Below are positions 1 through 10,384 of a stretch of 64,000 nucleotides of DNA, piece by piece. The notes under the pieces are model-generated. The model had not been told where the DNA came from, made no database searches, and saw only the letters and a program-made list of their open reading frames with translations. The position numbers were made by a program, and so were the translations under genes. Origin of the DNA: Sordariomycetes sp. S80-01Y. Its lineage: Eukaryota; Ascomycota; Sordariomycetes. Numbering within the stretch: position 1 is the first letter of the stretch; the number at the start of each line of letters is the position of its first letter. Where the stretch lies: contig JAXQJY010000027.1 in assembly GCA_037042185.1 (NCBI GenBank), positions 1,922,001 through 1,986,000 of the forward strand. Direction: 5' to 3'.

Positions 1-834
1 GTGACGAAGTGAGGCCGTCACCTGCGCAGCAAAGCTTTTCTCTGCGATTGGCATCGGCTTTGCACAGCTTTTGGCGTGGATCGTATAAGACTATCGTGCC
101 GCGCCTCATCCGCGCTCTTGTGGTGTAATCAAGGAACCCCCCATTTATAGCCTGCAGTCCCCGTGTAGAAGCCATCGTGACCTGCTTCCATCACTGCATT
201 TCCTGTTCTTCTCACTTACACGCTCGAGACGTCTTCTATGTCACAATAACGACTTCCGCCAGGTACTAGATACCGTTATCAAGAACCAATTACCAAAATT
301 GTAAGTCACTATCAGCATTCTTTTTTGCGATCTTTCCTGCATGCACCAGTGGCTGTTGGGTGGCCTCCATTCCTTTGCTTTGCTGCGGGATGCAAGCTTA
401 TCGCCCGCAACCGGGAGCTGTTTTCGCAAGCGGGCGAGACTGGCAATGATCGGTCGGCCGAGCCGTGATCTCGGGAGGTCCAGCCGACAGCTTCGAAATT
501 GAGCTGAGGAACTGTGTTTGGCCCTTGGATCCGGCTTTGCTAGGGAGATTGTTATCTTGTCTGTGCTGATAAGACTGTTGGGCGGTGGCTGAGGCAATCT
601 TGGTCCATTGGCAGATCTTGTGCCGCTGGGTGTCATCCAAAGCCGGACCGGTGTCCTGATGAGTCGTCATCCCCTTGCTTTCTGGAACCGCCCAAACTTT
701 GTTTCCCAAAAGCTTTGCTCTCTGCATCCTGCATCCTGCGTCTGCCGCGCTCCCAAATCCTCAGTCTTCTGCGTCTGCGGTGTTGTTCGATTCTAATTTT
801 GTCTTCTCAGCGTTAGCCCACACAAATCGCAGCC
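1..834 (+). promoter_or_regulatory. Upstream region of the AIM21-like gene
   Basis: No convincing gene lies here; the short reading frames have no recognisable product. The stretch just before position 835 is pyrimidine-rich and looks like promoter plus 5' UTR. There is a GTAAGT at 301 and a strong acceptor-like element at 791-810 (CTAAT branch-like site, pyrimidine run, CAG), so a 5' UTR intron of about 510 bp (301-810) is possible. A second candidate acceptor ends at 832, two bases before the start codon. Transcript data would be needed to confirm either. Confidence 0.4.
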
Positions 835-3721
835 ATGACAGCCGCCGCAACGCAATCAACGCCCGCCATCCCTCCCTGTCCCTCTAGGGCCTCCGAGAAA
901 GACAGCTCCAGCAGCTCCGGCCCCAAGATCCCACCGAGACCGATCAAGAGCCGCGCTGAGCGGTCCATATCACCCAATGCTCAACGCTTCGCGCAGTCGC
1001 CCTTCAACGAGGGCAGATTCCCCCGACCCGACAACAAGGCGCTCCTGAGCCCGAACCGCGGGCTGTATGAGCCCGTTGAGGACCCAATTGACCGTCCAGG
1101 TAGCGTTTCTATGCCTGGCGTCGGCGAGGAGGGCATGGAATACAACGCCATTGCCTCTGAGGCCGAGGACGACAAGGAAACTCGAGCTGTGTCGCCAGAA
1201 CAGACTAGAACTGTTGGCGAAGGTCTGGAGCTGCATGCGCCCAGGGCTACACTGCCTGCCAACAGCGCTAAGGCTCGTGTTCAAACCGTCACCCGGACCG
1301 ACTCAGACAGAGCTGCACAGTTTGGCATTGGTCGTCCTACTTCTGCTGGTGGCAGCGGACGTCCTACCTCTCGCCAATCCGTCGGTGACCGCGCAACCTC
1401 CCGTGAGGGTGTCAAGAACCGTCCCAGCACGAGTTTCTCCAACAATAGCGACCACGGCCACCAGGATGACGATGATCACGGCATCCCCGAGATTGGCCAG
1501 CGTGTGCCCATGAATCCCAACCTGGGCGATGTCCAGGCTCCTTCCCCTGGTCCCGAGAACAACAAGAGGAATCACGTCCGCAAGCACAGTGCCCGTGGCC
1601 TACCTCCTGGCAGCTACGGCCTCCACGGCCACGGTGTTGGACCTCAGGACAAATTGGAAAAGGCCTACTACCAGAAGCACCCTGAGCTTCTGCATAGGGA
1701 GGAACACACCCCTATTCACGATCGCCAGAACACCTTTGCCATGAGCAGGGAGGACTTGAACAGGCTTGTCCGTGACACGGCAAGCCGTGGCGCTGGCTTG
1801 GGTAAGCATGGTTGAAACTGATGCGTGAGTGGCTTTGCTAACATTGCATCCAGGTACTGCTCCTGAAATCCGTAGCACCCCTACCGATGAGGTCGCTTTC
1901 CAAGCTAGCGAAGAATATGTTCGCCAGACCTCTCCCCGGCCTGGCTCGGCCCAGCCAAAAGACGCCCATCGCAGGTCCTCTTCCCTCGCCAAGGTTCAAT
2001 CTCACGAAGATATCGAGGACCAGCACGAAGATCGTCCCATCCACGTCGACGACGCTCGTCACCCCGAATACCGCTCCTACGGTGATGAGGAAGCCGCGGT
2101 TGACGACGAAGAGCACGAATATCATGCCCCAATTTTGGCTTCGGACGAGGTTCTGAAGAACCCTAGCGCCTACTACCGGCGCCCAGCCGTTCACCCCCCT
2201 CCCGAACGCCGTACTAGCAATTACGAAGCGGAGGACTCGCCCAGCCGCCCTTTGAGTAGACCCACAAGTCTGCACAAGGACAGCTCGCAGCCCGAGATTC
2301 GCTACACTCCTCTCGAGGACGTGGAAGAGTACGAGCCGTTGTTCTCCGAAGAAACGAAGAATGAGAGGCAGCCGGTCGATCACGCGGATGAGAATAAGCA
2401 CCACAATCACTTCCCCAGCAAAGATATCTGGGAGGATGCACCCAGCAGTGTTCACTACACCGCTACTGTATCTACACCGGATCTTCCGGAGAGCGAGCAC
2501 CACAGGTCGAGATCGTCTGGTCAACAGGATGACCGGCCGATGACCCCAGCGCATGCTTTTGCGAGGCATCAGGAAGAGTTGGCGGAGCGCGAAGCTAAGC
2601 GTCGTTCTGGCGGCAACTTCCTCCCTCTCGGTCATGAAAAGAGCCTCGACAGCATGTCTAAGCCTACGTGGGCTGGTCACCAGGCTCATCTCAAGGTTCA
2701 GCGCCCGGCTTCTGGCCCCAAGTTCCCCAGCCGCGATGTCTGGGAGGACGTGCCTGAGTCTCAGCTCCACGAGGCCATCATCTCATCCCCCGAAGAGGAG
2801 AAGAAGCCCGAGATACCGTCCCGCCCAGCCAAGGAATCTACCGAATCATCAGAACGGCCCAGCATTCCCAGTCGTCCCAAGCCAAGGGCACCCTCGGGCG
2901 ACGACGCGAAGCCTAAGCCACCAGTTTCCGACAAGCCCAAGCCTCAGATCCCCGCCAGACCAGCTAAGAGCTCATCCGGCGACTCTGCGGGCTCTACAGG
3001 CAAGGCAAAGCCCCCGGTCCCGAGCCGCCCTGTCGGCAGCAGCAAGATCGCAGCGTTGCAATCAGGCTTTATCAACGACTTAAACCAGCGCCTCAAGATC
3101 GGTCCGCAGATCCACAAGGAGAAACCAAAGGAGGAAGAGGCTGAACCAGAGAAGGAGAAGGCGCCGCTATCAGATGCCAGGAAGAGCCGCGCTAGAGGCC
3201 CGCAAAGGAGAGCTCCGCCATCCAAGAGCCCCGCTCCTCCTGCGGCTGAGGCTGAGAAGCCGTCGGCTCCCACGTTGAGCTTCTCCATGCCGCAGTCTTC
3301 GTGGCAGATCGACGACCAGGGTCAACTCACTGCGGATGACAAGTACGAGGTGGATTCGCAATCTCCCGTGAAGGAGGCTCCTGAACAGGAGGATTCGCCC
3401 GTCGCAGTCACCTCGAATCCCGCCCCTGAAGAGGCTCAGGAGAAGCAAATTGAACCTGAGCCGGCCGCTGAGCCCGCGGTTGCCCCTGCTGCGCCAGCTG
3501 TGGATGCCGAATCGGAAATTCCGGCTCAAAAGAGCAAGGCTGGACAGATCGAACCCCCTGCCGAGTCTGTCCACCGCGAGGACAACCAGAGCGAGGGCAG
3601 GGTTGAGAAGACGCTCGTCGCCAACATGGCCGGAGAGAGCGTGCTTGAAGCTACTGTTGACAAGAAGGATGGTGGCGATGAGGTTGACCCCGTGGGGGTT
3701 GAGGATACGGTCAAGCCGTAG
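835..3721 (+). CDS. AIM21: AIM21-like actin-patch protein
   Basis: Two exons, 835-1801 and 1854-3721. The 52-bp intron has GTAAGC, a TGCTAAC branch site and CAG, and the product is 944 aa. The protein is low-complexity and rich in P, S, E and K, as expected for Aim21 of filamentous fungi. The best family signature is near residues 715-740, where PPVPSRP is followed by SKIAALQSGF and a basic tail. The N-terminus carries KIPPRP followed by KSRAERS. Two copies of an FPS-K/R-D-x-WED-x-P motif sit near residues 508 and 612. Several IPSRP/IPARP repeats between about 640 and 720 are SH3-ligand-like. In yeast, Aim21 works with Tda2 at cortical actin patches to restrain barbed-end assembly; that role here is by family only. 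The ATG at 835 gives the conserved N-terminus. The gene converges with the next one, 182 bp away. Confidence 0.8.
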
Positions 3722-3903
3722 GGCGGAAGTTCGATAAAACTTTAGATAGTTTTGTGTTTGAGTATGCGTTAATGCGTCATGGTTTATGTTTGCGCCATCA
3801 TTTTCTCTGCCGAATCATGGAACATCCACGACGGAATGTCATGCGCCATAACATATGAAGGGCATTGTACAAGAACGTTTTCTACATATAAGTACAAGAA
3901 GCT

Positions 3904-5085
3904 CTACCGCCACTTTTTGTTCTCCTGGTCCACTCCTTGCCTTTCCCGATCCAGCAGCCTGTCGAAATCTTGCTGAGCCTGGTCCTTGCTGGATGACTTC
4001 TCAAAATCTGCAGAGGAGTAAGAATAGTCGTCCCTCGAGGTCCGTGAGGAAGCTCCGAACTGAGCACTCGTGTCTGTGTTCTCCCCCCAGCCGCCCTGAG
4101 AAGGTGGAGGCTGTCGTCCTTGGGGCGGCTGTGATGACTGCTGCCTTGACACCCCAGCGTTGCGCCGCAGACGGTCCCAGGATGACTCCCCAGGGCGTGA
4201 AGCGGGTTCTGCCTGAGCAGCAGGAGCGAGTGGGGAGGCATCATCCCAAGCGCTGTTCTCCTGGATCGGCTGGCCGGAAGAGCTCTGACTCCATCCTGCT
4301 TTGTTCTGGTTCTCGGTGTCTGCTTGGCCCCAGGCGGTGGCCTGCTCCTGGATCTGTGACCTCGAATCCCCCTGGCCAGGAGTTGCGCCGTACTGGGAGC
4401 GCGACTGGTCATTCCAGCCGTAGGAGGAACCGTTGGCTTCTCCCCCTGAGCCGGACAAGCCATTGGTTGTTTGACGATCCTTGAGTTCGTGTTGCAGTGT
4501 TGATACCCTGGGATCTTTTCGCATCCTTGATACCCACATCATATCGTTGACCATATGGAATGCCGGAGCAACAACGCCGAAGCCGAGGAAACCAAACCAG
4601 CAAATCTGGAGGGCCGGCGCCCAGTATCTCTGCAGTCCAACCATCTTGGCGTTCTGGTTCCTCGTCCACCGCCTGAACACATATGCCGAGATGCCGGCAA
4701 AAAGACCCCAGTCGCCTATGGTATTCGTCTTAACCATCCCTCGCACATGCTCGGCGACAGCGTCAGCGGCGGGTCGCTCAATCTCTCGCTGGGCTTGTCC
4801 GCACCATGCCGCGAACAGCTCGGCGCCAAACTTGCGGTACTGGTCTATGTTGTAGCCCATGCAAGTGTAGAAGATGTTCTGCGTGTCGGGCATGGCAGCT
4901 TCCATGGTCCGGGTTGCATAGGCCATGTAGGGCGCCCGCAGCTCCTCTACCTTCTTCTTCTGCTGCAACATGGTCTCTTTGATCTGACGGCGACCCTGGC
5001 TGGACATGGGATCGGGCCTGATGGGCTGAGGCTGGCCCTGGGAGCCGCCCTGTGAGCTGGCATTGGGGTTGCTGGAGCCATCCAT
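3904..5085 (-). CDS. Conserved fungal membrane protein of unknown function
   Basis: Single-exon gene of 393 aa. I do not recognise a named family, though the pattern looks like a conserved ascomycete protein. A polar N-terminus with many Q, S and P is followed by a likely coiled segment (residues about 30-55). A conserved-looking helical region follows, containing AYATRTMEAAMPDTQN and YNIDQYRKFGAELFAAW. Two hydrophobic stretches follow, a short one around GLFAGISAYVF (about 127-140) and a stronger one around ICWFGFLGFGVVAPAF (about 160-180). The C-terminal 190 residues are Q/S/G-rich and probably disordered. The layout suggests a small membrane anchor with a cytosolic tail; mitochondrial or ER location cannot be decided. 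It is transcribed away from DNA2 from a shared 341-bp region. Confidence 0.7.
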   Translation of the reverse strand: MDGSSNPNASSQGGSQGQPQPIRPDPMSSQGRRQIKETMLQQKKKVEELRAPYMAYATRTMEAAMPDTQNIFYTCMGYNIDQYRKFGAELFAAWCGQAQREIERPAADAVAEHVRGMVKTNTIGDWGLFAGISAYVFRRWTRNQNAKMVGLQRYWAPALQICWFGFLGFGVVAPAFHMVNDMMWVSRMRKDPRVSTLQHELKDRQTTNGLSGSGGEANGSSYGWNDQSRSQYGATPGQGDSRSQIQEQATAWGQADTENQNKAGWSQSSSGQPIQENSAWDDASPLAPAAQAEPASRPGESSWDRLRRNAGVSRQQSSQPPQGRQPPPSQGGWGENTDTSAQFGASSRTSRDDYSYSSADFEKSSSKDQAQQDFDRLLDRERQGVDQENKKWR

Positions 5086-5426
5086 GGCGATTGACAGGCA
5101 ACGTTATGTTGCGAAGGTGTAAGTCGAGAGATCAATCGGCGCAGTTGAGGAGCTCGACGGCTGGAACGGTTGACGTCGGTGGAGCGATGGTGACGTTTTT
5201 GGAGACGACGGATGCGGGTCCGGCGTCGGAGCTGCTGATTGGCCACATGGGCGCGGCCGTTAAAGTGGTCGCGACCGCGTCTGATCCCCATTAAGGGCCC
5301 GTCTGTGGTGGGGCAACGCGCTTCGAGACGCGGTTACCAAGACGAAGGACTTGGGGTTCCATCTGCCATTGTTGACCTGCCACTCTAATCCTTAACATCT
5401 TTCTTGGATGGTCCGAAAGCCCCAAG
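5086..5426. promoter_or_regulatory. Divergent promoter between unknown membrane protein and DNA2
   Basis: This 341-bp gap separates two start codons that point away from each other, so it must hold both core promoters. It contains ACGCG-type elements resembling MluI cell-cycle boxes: ACGCG at 5316-5320 and ACGCGG at 5328-5333, plus ACGCGG on the minus strand near 5276-5281. Such boxes bind MBF-type factors at G1/S genes in other ascomycetes. With GC-rich DNA some chance hits are expected. Confidence 0.45.
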
Positions 5427-8400
5427 ATGCCTCTCCAGAAATCTTACTCGGAGAACTTTGGGCATTTGAGGGTAAGCAGTATTTCCTCCTCTTGTACCTG
5501 TTGTTTACTGACTTTTGGCCCCAGCGTTCTCCCTGGCGTCGGTCGAGAAGCGAGCAGACACAGAACCAGAACTCGCGGCCGTTACAACCTGTGTCCGAAG
5601 TCACGAGAAATAAGCTCGCAAAGTATCAGTACAAGCCGCCTGCAGATCCAGAGGCCAACAAAGATGAACCCGAAACCGCAGATCCCGACAATGTTCAGTC
5701 AGAGGAGCAGACCGACAAGCCTACAGCAACCCCGGCGAACAAGTTGACGTGGAGGGACTTCATGGAGCCTCTGGAGCCTACAGAAGACCACATGAACGTG
5801 TCGCCGAATGAGAGGATCATGTGGAATCACAAGACTGCTGGTGAGGTGGACAACATGTTGACACCGCTGATGCCCTCAAAGAGTCGGAAGCGGGCGAGGA
5901 GTTCTTCACCGGTGTCGTCGCCAGCGGAACAGAAGGTGACGCCGGCAGTCAATGTTAAGAAACTGGCTCAGGCACTCAAGTCACCGCATGCGGATCCGAC
6001 ACTAGAGCTCTGGGATCGATACTCCTTGAACAAGAACGAAGCAGCACCGCCAGTGGGCCTTGCGAATCCAGCGTTGGCACAACTTATGGTGTCTTCGTCA
6101 CCGCGACCAACAAAGGAGTCAACACCAAACTACATGGGGAACCTGCGCCGGACCATGAGCCACGGCTTTGGGGCTAAGAGGAGGAAGATTGAAAAGTCCA
6201 ATTCCAACGGGAGCCGCAACTCGCAACAAGAGATGGAGGCAGCTTCGAAGTCGTCGCTCGTCACCCAGCTTCTTGACAGCGTCAACAGCAGTATGCATGA
6301 AAGAAGCCCAACGGAAGTAATTGAGGGCGTTACCGACCAGCTACCCGCATTATCACCACCGGCGAAGAGCAACGTACACTTAGAGGAGTCAACACCTTGC
6401 CGACCACCTGCACTATCACAACCTACTCGACCCGAGTCAGACTATGGCGATGACGATTTTGATGATCTTGATCTGGATGATGACCTGATGGAGCTGGAAG
6501 CTTGCATCAATGGGACACAACAGATGGAGGTCTCGGAATCGACCGGAACGAAGAACTCGAGAGACTTTCTTCCTGGTCTTGCGGAATCGCACACCGGTTT
6601 AGTGACGAGCAAAGGAACAGGGACGGGCCCCGCTTCACAACGAAACTCGCCAGAGAGTCACGATGACACCACGGCCCCGGCCGAGAAAGATATTTTGGAG
6701 GATCTGGACAACCTTGATGAGGACTTCGGCGACTTGGACGACGAGGATATTGATTTCGATGCCGTGGAGCTCGCTGCGACTCAATCAATGCAGAACGGCC
6801 AGGAATCGACCCAAACAGTACGTTGACGAGATACGCCCAAGGAGCCCTTTGCTAAGTGAAGGTAGCCCAGCCGGAAGCCTAAGACTATCCAGCGATACTT
6901 GGTGACGAAAGTCTTAGAAGGCGAATACGTGGACAAGTTCAACGTTGCCCGTCTTGAAAAGGTGTGTTTTGATATATCGCCTGATGCGAACCCTGCTGAT
7001 TACTGAACCACAATAGACACTTCTAATCCAAGCCGATGGAAGTAAAGCTTGCCGGATCGTACAACTCCGCGGATGCTGGTATGATACGCCAGCTCATCCG
7101 GAGGCATACATTCACGTCATCGGTGAATTCTCACCCAAGGGGCAGTGCATTATTGATGATGCCGAGAACCTCCTGATCCTCCACCCTGACCAGCTTATCT
7201 CCTCGACCGTAGTTGCGGACTCTTTCGGCTGCATGCGAAGAGCTGTATTGCAGGATCGAGTCAAGGCCACAAGCGAAGCCTCCCCTCCCCTTGTGTACGG
7301 AACCATCTTGCACGAGATCTTTCAAGAGGCGTTGCTTGCCAACAAGTGGGACCGCCCCTTTCTCACGGAGACTATCAGAAAGGTTACAGAGAAGCACGTC
7401 GAGGACCTGTATACGATCAAGACCAGCATGGCCTTGGCCCGGGAGCATCTGGAATCAAAGATGACCGAAGTGGCTTCGTGGGCATCCGCCTTTGTCTCGT
7501 CTCAGCCCACGGCTGACGGCGTGGTTGAAGATCGAGGTGGCAAGAAGGCGAACATGGCTGTCACGAAGCTTCTGGATGTCGAAGAGCATGTATGGTCTCC
7601 TATGTACGGGCTCAAGGGCAATATCGACGCCACAGTTGAGGTCGCAATGATGGACGGGAAAGACAAGCACACACTAACGGTGCCTTTCGAAGTCAAGACT
7701 GGCAAACACCCAAGCCCCAATCATATGGCACAAACTGCTCTCTACACACTTCTTCTAGCTGATCGATACGACATCGACATTGCCTATGGCATTCTGTATT
7801 ACATGGAGACGTCGAGGACGATCCGAATCCCGGCAATACGACACGAGCTTCGACACATGGTTATGCAGCGGAACAACCTAGCGGGCTATATCAGAGAACG
7901 CAGCGTGCAACTTCCGCCTATGCTCAAGTCGAAGCACATGTGCGGAAAGTGCTATGCCAAGACGTCCTGTTTTGTCTACCACCGTCTTGCAGACGATGGT
8001 GATGGGGAGTCCAGCGGCATGAACGAGAAGTTTGACGAGCTGGTGCAACACTTAACCCCACAACATCAAGGTTTCTTCGTCAAATGGGAGAACCTCCTCA
8101 CGAAAGAGGAGAAGGATAGCCAGAAGACAAAGCGGGAGCTCTGGACGATGACGAGCGAGGAGCGAGAGAAGAAATCTCGCTGTTTTGCGGATGTCATCAT
8201 CGAGGAGGGCTCTGGCTCAGTCGATACCGACAATCCCCGCATCAACAGATTTCACTACACTTTCGTCAAGCGAAATCACACGCCTGGATTCTCGTTCTTG
8301 GAATCTGAGCTGAGCGTCGGGGAGCCTATCGTGGTATCGGATGAGGAAGGCCACTTTGCATTGGCAATTGGCTATGTTACTACAGTAAGAAGGCAGAGGA

Positions 8401-10298
8401 TCAGCGTGGCTGTGGACAGACGTCTACACAACGCGCGCATCCGGCAACCTGGTTTCGATGAGGTTGATAATCAAGTGTTCGCCAGTATTATGGAAGTTGC
8501 GCCTGAAGGCTCGGCACCGGAGGCAACGCAAGGCAAGATCAAGGAGCCTCCTGTTCGATATCGGCTCGACCAGGATGAGTTCAGCAACGGCATGGCAACG
8601 GTTCGCAACAATCTCGTTCAGATGATGGCCAACGACATACCGCAAGCTGCCAAAATTCGAAGTCTTGTGGTTGATCTGACAGCACCTCGCTTTAAGCCTG
8701 TCGCGACACAGTACACGGTTACAGCTGGCGAGACTTTGAATGTCGACCAGACGAAAGCAATCGAGAAGGTCATGAGCGCCAAAGACTACGCACTTGTCCT
8801 CGGCATGCCGGGAACAGGTAAGACGACGACCATTGCACACATCATTCGTGCTCTTGTGGCGCAAGGAAAGAGTGTACTCCTTACATCGCATACTCATACT
8901 GCTGTCGACAACATCCTTCTCAAGCTCAAGTCTGACAACATTGGGATTCTAAGGCTTGGAGCCCCCGCCAAGGTCCACCCTGAAGTCCAGGAGTTCGCGC
9001 ATCTTGCAGGGCTCCCCAAGAAGTCATTCGACGAGATTAAGGACGCGTGGCATGGGACACCTATTGTTGCCACTACTTGTCTCGGCATCAACCATCATGT
9101 GTTCCAGGAGCGCAAGTTCGACTACTGCATTGTCGATGAGGCATCTCAAATCACTCTGCCTATCTGCGCTGGGCCGATTCGGATGGCGAGCACGTTCGTG
9201 CTGGTTGGCGACCACAACCAACTGCCCCCTGTTGTCCGAAACGAAGAAGCTAGAGAAGGTGGTCTGGATGTCAGTCTGTTCAAGCTCCTTTCTGACTCTC
9301 ATCCGGAATCGGTTGTCAACCTGGAGCACCAGTACCGCATGTGTGAGGACATCATGACACTCAGCAACACACTCATCTACGATGGAAGACTACGTTGCGG
9401 CACAGAATCACTCCGCCGCCGCAAGCTCCATGTTCCGCAGATAGACGCTCTGAGGCAGAAGCATTACGACGCATCGTCTCTGTCGCTGCCTGGCACTCCA
9501 AGATCATTCTGCGTTGGCGCAGCCCCCAACCGTTGCTGGCTATACGACCTACTTGAACCTGAAACCCGTGTTCGCTTCATCAACACCGACACGCTCGTGC
9601 CGGAAGTGCGTGAGGAGGCCCATGGCAAGCGTATCGTCAACCCTGCCGAAGGCCGCATTGTATCGCAGCTTGTTGACAGTCTGTTGAGCGTTGGCATCCC
9701 GCCCACTGAAATTGGTGTCATGACCCATTACCGAGCTCAGCTGTTTCTTCTCAAGGACCAACTAAAGGCGTATTCAGGTGTGGAGATGCATACCACAGAT
9801 CGCTTCCAGGGACGAGACAAAGAGGTCATTGTTCTTAGCCTGGTGCGAAGTAACGAGGCCTGCAACATCGGCGACCTCCTGAAGGACTGGCGGAGGATCA
9901 ACGTGGCTTTCACCCGAGCCAAGACCAAGCTTCTCGTCATTGGCAGCATGAGCACTCTTAAAGGCAGCGGGAAGGAGAACATGATCAGCCAGTTCATTTC
10001 CCTCATGGAAGACCGAGATTGGATCTACGATCTTCCCAAAGACGCCTTGGGCAGCCACCACTTCGACGAGTTCGGCACTCAGATCACAGCTACCGGCCCT
10101 ACGCCCAAGGGCAAAACCAAAACACCAACGAAGACACGAACTTCACCCAAGAAAACGTCAGGATTGAGACAGCCTGCGCTCGGAAAGGAGAATCAACGGC
10201 CGACGCCCAAAAGGGCTACCATTGGAGAAAAGGCGTTATTGAAGGGTAAACTGATTACTAGGGATATATTGAATGAGATGACGAACGGCGCATACTAG
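5427..10298 (+). CDS. DNA2: DNA replication ATP-dependent helicase/nuclease Dna2
   Basis: Four exons: 5427-5471, 5525-6817, 6893-6961 and 7017-10298, giving 1562 aa, normal for fungal Dna2. The start MPLQKSYS is typical of the family, and the next exon resumes with a PIP-free basic, disordered N-terminal region. The RecB-like nuclease holds EVKTGK near residue 693. Its four Fe-S cysteines include one in GCMRRAV (about 541) and three in a CGKCYAKTSC cluster (about 777-785). The superfamily 1 helicase follows: GMPGTGKTT Walker A (about 1065), DEAS motif II (about 1176), QYRM, RFQGRDKEVIV (about 1400) and NVAFTRAKTKLLVIG. Dna2 trims long Okazaki flaps and resects DNA ends in the nucleus, and is also reported in mitochondria. 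The 75-bp intron at 6818-6892 was chosen because it joins ESTQT to RYLVTKVLEG, the expected family sequence. ACGCG boxes lie about 100 bp upstream. Confidence 0.95.
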
Positions 10299-10384
10299 CA
10301 TGGACGGAGTTGGAATAGCATCGCTATTGGATTGAGATGACTTTTAAGATAGATCATTGTTGGAATCAAAGCGCTGTCCGTTCT

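Noticed and set aside
1838-2770. 310-codon minus-strand frame
   Set aside because: Shadow of the AIM21-like coding region; no domain and atypical composition.
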